A stretch of 60,000 nt of DNA from Lineus longissimus (taxonomy: Eukaryota; Nemertea; Pilidiophora; Heteronemertea; Lineidae), in contig NC_088317.1 of the NCBI RefSeq assembly GCF_910592395.1, positions 5,334,001 through 5,394,000 of the forward strand, written 5' to 3'. Made by a program: the position numbers and the translations under genes. Shown in pieces: positions 24,601 through 30,600 of the stretch (the first letter of the stretch is position 1; every line of letters begins with the position of its first letter). The notes below the pieces were generated by a model. That model had not been told where the DNA came from and ran no database searches. It saw only the letters and a list, made by a program, of their open reading frames with translations.

Positions 24601-27600
24601 AACACGTCGTGTCCCACGATCAAATCGGGATCGATCTTGTGTATTTTAGCCAACAGGAAGGCCAAGAGATGGCGCTCCGATCCCATCATCTCAATCTTCA
24701 TCTTGTTCTTGACCCGTTGGATGTGATCTCGGAAGTCGAACGGGAAGATGACATCGGAGGGTTTGTTGATAGCTGAAATGCAAAAGGCTTTAAACTGAAG
24801 TTGCGGTTGCAAGCATTGTAGTTCCCAGGTAGCACACCTAGAGCTGGAAAAAATGCCAAGGTGATTTACGTAGCTGACAATCGCCACTTGGCTTAAAACC
24901 CAAAAAAACATTTCCTTCATCGTAGGAGCCTCCTGGCCCAGTGGCTAACACTGCTGGCAACCATGCAAAAGGGCCAGGGTTCGATCCCAGGATTGTATTT
25001 CTGGATGTACCAAGTGAGGAATATGAGTAGCTTGCGTGGACTCGACACCTCTGGGCAAAGTCGGAGTCACCAGGCCAATAACCCCATTTGGCCCCTTTCC
25101 GTAGTTGCACCCAGAAAGCTCATCCTTGGAGGAGGAATACTCCATGGAGAAAATCACCCCGAAGTGCAGAGTGAACGCTGGAGAAGAAGATTTCCTTCAT
25201 CCTTACCACAGAAATGTTCTTCATACGGGATTTTGGGTGCCGGTTTATCCATGTGGAATTCATGATGAACGAGGAATGATATTGCAACGATCTCATTTTC
25301 ATGAGTTTTGGGATTAGGCACGGTTTTCATGTTCAAGGCAATCACAGTTAACGGTGGCGATGCGAGCGTTTCCTTGACGACGGTTAGCTGGTCCGGTTGG
25401 TCAGCGATGATTTCTATTTGACACCAGCTACAGGGAGCAGATGGGACCTCTGAAATATTGGAGAGCACAAATAATGGGCATTTTTCAAAGTGTTTAATCA
25501 CAAAATTAGGCCAATACTGAGCTTTAAACCCTTTTGCTGTAGGCACAATTTCACACTCATGTCACACTGTGCCAGGAAAAAATACAATTTTCAAAACTTC
25601 AGTCACGCCCAGCACAAACCTTGTTTGTGAGACATCTTTTAGTTAAGATTGCAGAAATCCTTAGTCAAGGATTTATGAACAAAAATAACTGGAATTTACC
25701 TCGATACCAAAAGTGGACTGACTGTGTAGGGTCAGCCATCCAAGAGTTCGGCCACAGAGCGCCAGAGCTATGGTCAAGGTGGTGTCCTTTGTTATTCCCC
25801 TTTCCTTCCCTATGGAGCGAATCCGAATCCAACAAGCTGCACATTTCTTTCTTATTCAGACTTACTTGGGGTTCTTATATCAATCCACGACGGCCCTTTC
25901 ATCTTTCTCTCAATAAGGAGAAGTTCTAAAGATGATGTATTCGTTCCAAAAGCGTGGCTGAATGTCTCGCCGGTTATGTCTGATGGCAACTGTGGACACT
26001 CGGCAGAGTAGCGGACCTCAAGATAATCAGACTTCGCTGGGATTTCTGCCTTTTCAAATGCATAGTCTTTTTCAGCTTTCTGAAATAACAAAGAAGCAAA
26101 CCAAAAAGTGAAAAAGTTAAGTTTTGGGTCCATGACCGGTACCCTAAAAGGGAACTAAACCGGCCAGCCAGTTCGTATGACCTCGTTTTCATTTCCCGCG
26201 TATCGGGTGATCAGAACGAGGCATGAATGAAACATGGCGCCTAGCTGTCAATCATTGAGTGACGTCACTACTATGGAATTTACTACGAAAACTCATGAAT
26301 GAAAGATCGCATGACTCACGTGATTCTCACATGATTCTCAATAATAACAAATTGAACTGCGCACGCTCGGGCACTGGGGGCGGAGCTACAAATCTGAACT
26401 CGAATAGGAAGTTGAAAGTTTGACTTTCTCGGACGGTGAAAGTCGAAAAGTTGAATAAATCGCTCGGCGGTTCTAGTTCCTGGGTGGAGTCGGCATAAAG
26501 GCAATGAGACCTGTCAAAAGTCTTAGACCAAAAGCCGGGACTCGTACGATGGTGCCATCATTACTGACGTCGCCCCATTTTTAATGGCAATAACATCACG
26601 TTAACATGATTGGCCGACAATAGAATGGAAACTACTTACCCTAGAATCCAAACTACCTACCCTAGAATCCAAACTACCTTCCCTAGAACTGTATAACAAA
26701 CCTACCTTAGAACGGAAACTACCCACCCCAGAACGGAAAACACCTACCCTAGAATGGAAACTACCCACCCTAGAACAGAAACAACCTAACCTAGCATGGA
26801 AACTACCCACCCCAGAACAGAAACAACCTACCCTAGAACGGAAACTACCCACCCCAGAACAGAAACAACCTACCCTAGAATGGAAACTACCCACCCCAGA
26901 ATGGAAACAACCTACCCTAGAACGGAAACTATTAATCTTGTGTTTCTCGGCAACACTAGTGTTGAATTCAGTATACACGTCCACGAGTCGTACAGGTTCA
27001 TCTGTAAGGGTCTTCGTCTTCGGGTTCATTTTCTGCAAGAAGAGAAATTGCTCTGTAATATGTAACCTGCTCTGAAATATGAGACCTGCTTTAAGATATA
27101 TTAGTCCCACGCTGATGGAATCAGTCCTTACTGTATGTCAAGGTAGAAGTCAATAGCCCTAACGGCTAAGAAAGTTTTCACAGACAACGGACAGTGAGCA
27201 ATTTTACATGAGGCAAAAGGACACTGGTCAACAATTTACCACTTACATGTTCTCTTGGCAACAGATACACTTTCCTCTCAATGTTTTTCACCGTGACGCA
27301 GCACGAGACATGGGCATTCGCTGACTCGATGAACACCTTCCCGAACAGGTACACCGTCCCCGGTTTATGGTACGGATCCTCGAAAGCGTCCAGCCAATAG
27401 AATCGTACGTATTTTTCGCCATCTTCTGTTGTACGTAGCGGAAGTTTGCTTGGGTCGACCTCAATTTGTGGTGTGGGCTCGGAGGTCACTGTGTTCATTC
27501 CTTTGAACGTTTCAAAGTTTGTGGAGATTTCTGGCACACTGAAGAGGAAAGGAGAGGATTTTCCTGAAGTTCCAAGAGAATCAACAACAGTACAGCATCT

Positions 27601-30600
27601 ATCAATATGGATGAAGATAAGGACATCAAAAACAAATCTTAAATATTTCATTTTCGTGCCAAGTTAAAACTCACCTTTTTATTTTTGGTTCTGACTTGAC
27701 GTCTGCCGCCTGTGGTTTGACCTTGACCTTCTCCTCGACTTCCATGCCATCATCATCGTCATCGAAGTCAATGTCACCAACGTCCATACTCGCTGGCTCT
27801 TCTGCAGCGGAAAATGATTACACATGTGAGAAAGACCAAGCAACAATGTAACCAACCGTCCCTTCAGGATCACCAACAGAGACCTGTGGGAGAGATCAGT
27901 AGCAGATTCTTCACCTACAGCGTTTTCTCAGCACTTAGGGGTGATTTTCTCCAGGGAGTACTCCTCCTCCAAGGCAGCATGAGCATTTTTGCCTGCCACT
28001 ACGGATAGGCACCAATTGGGTCACTCACTTGGCCTAGTTGCTCCGACTTTGGCCAGAGGAGGCGAAAGAACTGCTGGTCCTGCCTGCATAGGAAGTGGAA
28101 CTGGCTCGGCAACACCCCAAGAAAGCCTAGGAACAACATCATAAGGCATGCATTCAGGTGGAATCCGCAAGGCAGACGGCGTCCAGGCAGGCCAAGGAAC
28201 GCATGGGAAGGATCGACAGAACACGAGGTTAGGACAATGGGGACGAAATGAACCCAAGCTGCGAGAGATTTGCCGAGGACAGCAGGAAGGGGAGATCTTG
28301 TTGGCGACCTGTGCTCCATTAGGAGTTGCAGGCTTTAAGTCAAGCAAGTCAATCATTGCTTTGGAAACAAATTCATATCTTCATCCTCTGGAAGACAGCT
28401 ACCAGACAACCAATACCACCAAGTTTGTCGCTTCTTCTGTGAGTACAAGCTCAAATCTTACCAATTTTATCTTTGTTGTTGTTCTCCTCCACTTCCATAG
28501 AGGGCGTTTCATATTCGTCAATATGTGCCGCATCCACTTCATCAAATGATGGCTGTTCCATCGCCTCTATCTTCGGCTTCTTCTTCATGATCTGGGGCGT
28601 GATGGGACGTGGCGTGTCCTGGCGTACGACCGGCGACGGCTTTGGGATATTGCGAGGCGAGGGTCGGACAATTGGTTTTTGGAACGGATTGAGCACAGCT
28701 CTGAAGAGTAAGAGGACTAGAACTGAAATCTGGAGATATTTCAAGCATAATATTTTAACACTACCAAACTCGAGGCGGATGGAGAGTCGAACTAAAGTCT
28801 TGACAAAATCTCAGGAGTCCTGTGACAGATTTATAAGTTAAGAGTTTCAAATGTGAGGGTTCAGGGCCGAGTTTCATGCTTCAAAAGCAACTTTTCGGGG
28901 GATATCTCAAGCACTGGACACAGACTAATAAACCAAGGCGGGAAGCACCACATCAAGATCTGATGTCCTTACTTAGGTGGTTTTCTCAGAGAGACTGGAG
29001 CAGGCGCTATCGTCTGGGAGGAATCACCCTTGAGTTCATTCATGATGTCACCAAAGATGTCGTCATTGGCTAACGTCACTTCTTTCTGAAAAACAAAACA
29101 AATTGATTTGATGAAACATATTGGAAATTTCTATCTTAACTTTAAGAGAAATACTGACATGGAGGATATGAATGGGCCTGATCCACCTACTTAGAAGGTC
29201 CTGGACTAGGCTGAGACAGGCTCAATGTCTACCGTGCTGATCTATCAGTGTTGGGCATCAGTAGCCCTTCTACCAAAGCCAATTAAATCCCCAGGGTGTT
29301 TGGACGGCTGTTGCACATTTTTGGTTGTCCCAGGTTTGCAAAACATCACACTAATGATATCATCGATATCGTTTTTTCCTGCTGCGTCTGATTGCTGTCT
29401 GGCATGATGGTGCCCACTCTATAAAGTATGCTTATCCTGCTGCCATCTTGTCTGATAACTGAATTATGTAGTTCGTCTCATGGTAGGCTGCCAAATTGTA
29501 ATCGTTCAGTGACACCTAAACGAAATACAATAAAACCTCTCTATTAAGAACACCCTTGGGACTGACAAATGCTGTCCTTAATAGAGAGGTGTCCTGATTG
29601 GACAGGTTAAAATGAATGATAACAACCAACTTGGGACCAAAACGAGTGTCCTAAATAGATAGATTGTCCTTTATAGAGAGGTTGTCCTTAATAGAGAGGT
29701 GTCCGCTAAGGGAGGTTCTACTGTATTACATACCTTTACTTTCTTTTTCTTGTTCGGTGCCATGGCAGCTGCCATAAACATACTCTTGATATTGCGATTC
29801 GGTCCAGCTTCAGGATTCTGGATATTAGCGTTACGTTTTTTCTTTTCTCTAGCGGGAGCTTTACCCTTTCCCTTAGCACCTCCGTCCATGTCGTCATCGA
29901 AGATTTCACGTCCATCTTCCACATAGCCTGACCCGTCTGGAAGTGTTGAAAATAGATTAAGCAATGTTGAATGTAAGGTAACATGATACAATTATAACCC
30001 AAGTACAATTATAGCCTCTGTTTGCATTAATGTGAACTGCCGGCGGTTTTCTACATTGTTTGGGCTACAATTGCATTGGGGCTATAAATGTGCACCACTT
30101 TATACCTTATCTACTGCGCATCAATACATACCAACAAATCAAATTCAAAGAATTGAAGTGGAGGTTTCCGAATAGGGATAAGAGAGGAAATGCACTCATC
30201 AAACCGTTTTCTTACAAAAAATGTTGTCTTTTTATGGATTTTCGTATAAATAATTTGGGTGTGTGGGGGGGGGGGGGGTCAGCTGGGTCGGTACGGAAGG
30301 TTTACAGCTAAGAAAGATATGGCTTGACATAACATCATGCATGAACTACGTCACAGACTTCAAATACAGTCAACTGCATGTAGAGCGTCTTCTTCTCAGC
30401 GTTTGATTTTCCTTTTATGGCAACAGAACCAGGCCTATGACTCTGCCTCCAATAAACCTGGCCTATGACTCTGCCTCCAATAAACCTGGCCGTCGTCTCT
30501 CAACTGTAGTGTGTTAAACCATTGCTGTTGATCATAGCGAGCTGGTAAATACAAGAGCACATTTTTTGTAGAATGAATCGAACCGTGGATCACCTACCAT

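Noticed and set aside
24910-25000. Functional tRNA gene at the B-box sequence
   Set aside because: The A and B boxes are tRNA-like but the body continues as a SINE with target duplications and the acceptor stem does not pair.
26601-26910. Repeated [14 protein letters not shown]-type peptide as an independent gene
   Set aside because: It is the continuation of the POLA1 exon 9 frame into an intronic minisatellite. Whether any of it is translated depends on distal donor use and is treated as a finding.
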